DNA from: Impatiens glandulifera
Taxonomy: Eukaryota > Streptophyta > Magnoliopsida > Ericales > Balsaminaceae
Assembly (NCBI RefSeq): GCF_907164915.1
Contig: NC_061867.1
Location: 31,059,751-31,123,750, forward strand
Reading direction: 5' to 3'
Length of the DNA: 64,000 bases
The notes beneath the pieces were generated by a model, which did no database searches, was not told the origin of the DNA, and saw only the letters and a program-made list of their open reading frames with translations. How positions within the stretch are numbered: position 1 is the stretch's first letter; each line of letters opens with the position of its first letter. A program made the position numbers and the translations under genes. This document shows, one piece after another, positions 63,481 to 64,000 of the stretch.

Positions 63481-64000
63481 CACAACATCTTTTGGGAAGT
63501 TTCAATCGATAAACACCCTCATCATTTTTGTAATTAAAATAGTCTCAAACATCATTCATAATAAGAAAAACTAAATAGTGACCATGTAGCAAGATTTTCT
63601 TAGCATAGTAACTATTACACCCTAAATTCCTACTTTCATGCACCTAAATCAACGTGATTTCGAAGATAAATGCGGAAACACTAGGGTGCCTATTTGACAT
63701 GATCATTGAAAATGTTGATATAAAAGTCGGTCCTACGGTCTCGGTCCTCCTCCCACACACATCTTCATCACCATGCTCCACTCTAAATCTTCCTTCACCT
63801 AATATGAAATCTGTGCTGCTGGGTTCCTACACCACACAAGCATAGTGAGTCTAAAGACCCAACAAGCATTATATAAGAAGACATTTTAAGACATTGCATT
63901 CATGAGGTTTTTTAAGAGTATCTCATCAGTCAATCATGTACAGTTTCATACCTTAGCACATATTTGGGACCCTTAGCCAGAAGAGCTGATCCTCCAAGGT
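63481..64000. other. No recognised feature
   Basis: Less AT-rich than the repeats to the left. It could be further LINE sequence upstream of the RNase H relic on the minus strand, but no motif is visible. Confidence 0.35.

Overview
This window is AT-rich nuclear DNA of a flowering plant, probably a eudicot. The evidence is spliced LOB-domain (LBD) genes, exons of a plant ER-type Ca2+-ATPase and of a DCAF13/SOF1-like WD40 protein, and a typical plant transposon load (CACTA, Ty1/copia, hAT, Mutator-like, Helitron, LINE). I see no clearly intact ordinary gene. Almost every recognisable coding stretch is a gene fragment, a decayed duplicate or a transposon relic. I cannot name the species.

Layout. 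1-3667 holds broken exons of an ECA-type Ca2+-ATPase and of a DCAF13-like gene, followed by the right terminus of a CACTA element, so these may be captured gene fragments. From about 3.67 to 30.65 kb runs 'block I'. From about 36.3 to 57.96 kb runs 'block II', a tandem-oriented duplicate of it. A third, shorter copy occupies about 57.96-60.06 kb. Each block is built from: an upstream segment (here called alpha) leading into an LBD gene; a long LTR-like segment with a 'ctaggaccgag' minisatellite (beta); a spacer (gamma); a second beta; a second LBD copy; a palindrome-rich hAT-like element; a tRNA-like/Helitron-related repeat; and a last degenerate LBD copy. Block I carries LBD copies A (10.6 kb), B (21.4 kb), C (26.4 kb) and F (28.4 kb). 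Block II carries D (43.9 kb), E (50.6 kb) and G (55.8 kb), and lacks the counterpart of C.

Differences between the blocks are clean insertions or deletions, so one block serves as the 'empty site' for the other. Block I alpha carries a non-autonomous LTR retrotransposon (4356-9343, TSD TAATT) whose LTRs contain a tRNA-Asp-like sequence. Block II alpha carries a 5.0-kb Mutator-like element (37379-42403, TSD TAAAATAAA) and a 153-bp MITE. LBD A carries an hAT-like element in its 3' flank. In block II an organelle-like stretch of about 0.95 kb (52.9-53.85 kb) replaces about 190 bp of block I sequence. Between the blocks lies a 5'-truncated Ty1/copia element (32093-35940), itself split by a 993-bp hAT-like element. 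Near the right end a 1231-bp Helitron-like element (61646-62876) sits in a copy of the gamma repeat between A and T, and a degraded LINE RNase H domain lies at about 63.1-63.5 kb.

The most interesting biology is the decaying LBD cluster. One member (C) has lost its zinc finger but keeps an open two-exon reading frame, and one (D) is broken by only two in-frame stops. Also notable are the Pol III-like (tRNA-like) boxes in two unrelated repeat families and the very large symmetrical subterminal arrays of the MULE and hAT elements. Coordinates of repeat blocks are approximate unless a target-site duplication is given, because all alignments were made by eye.
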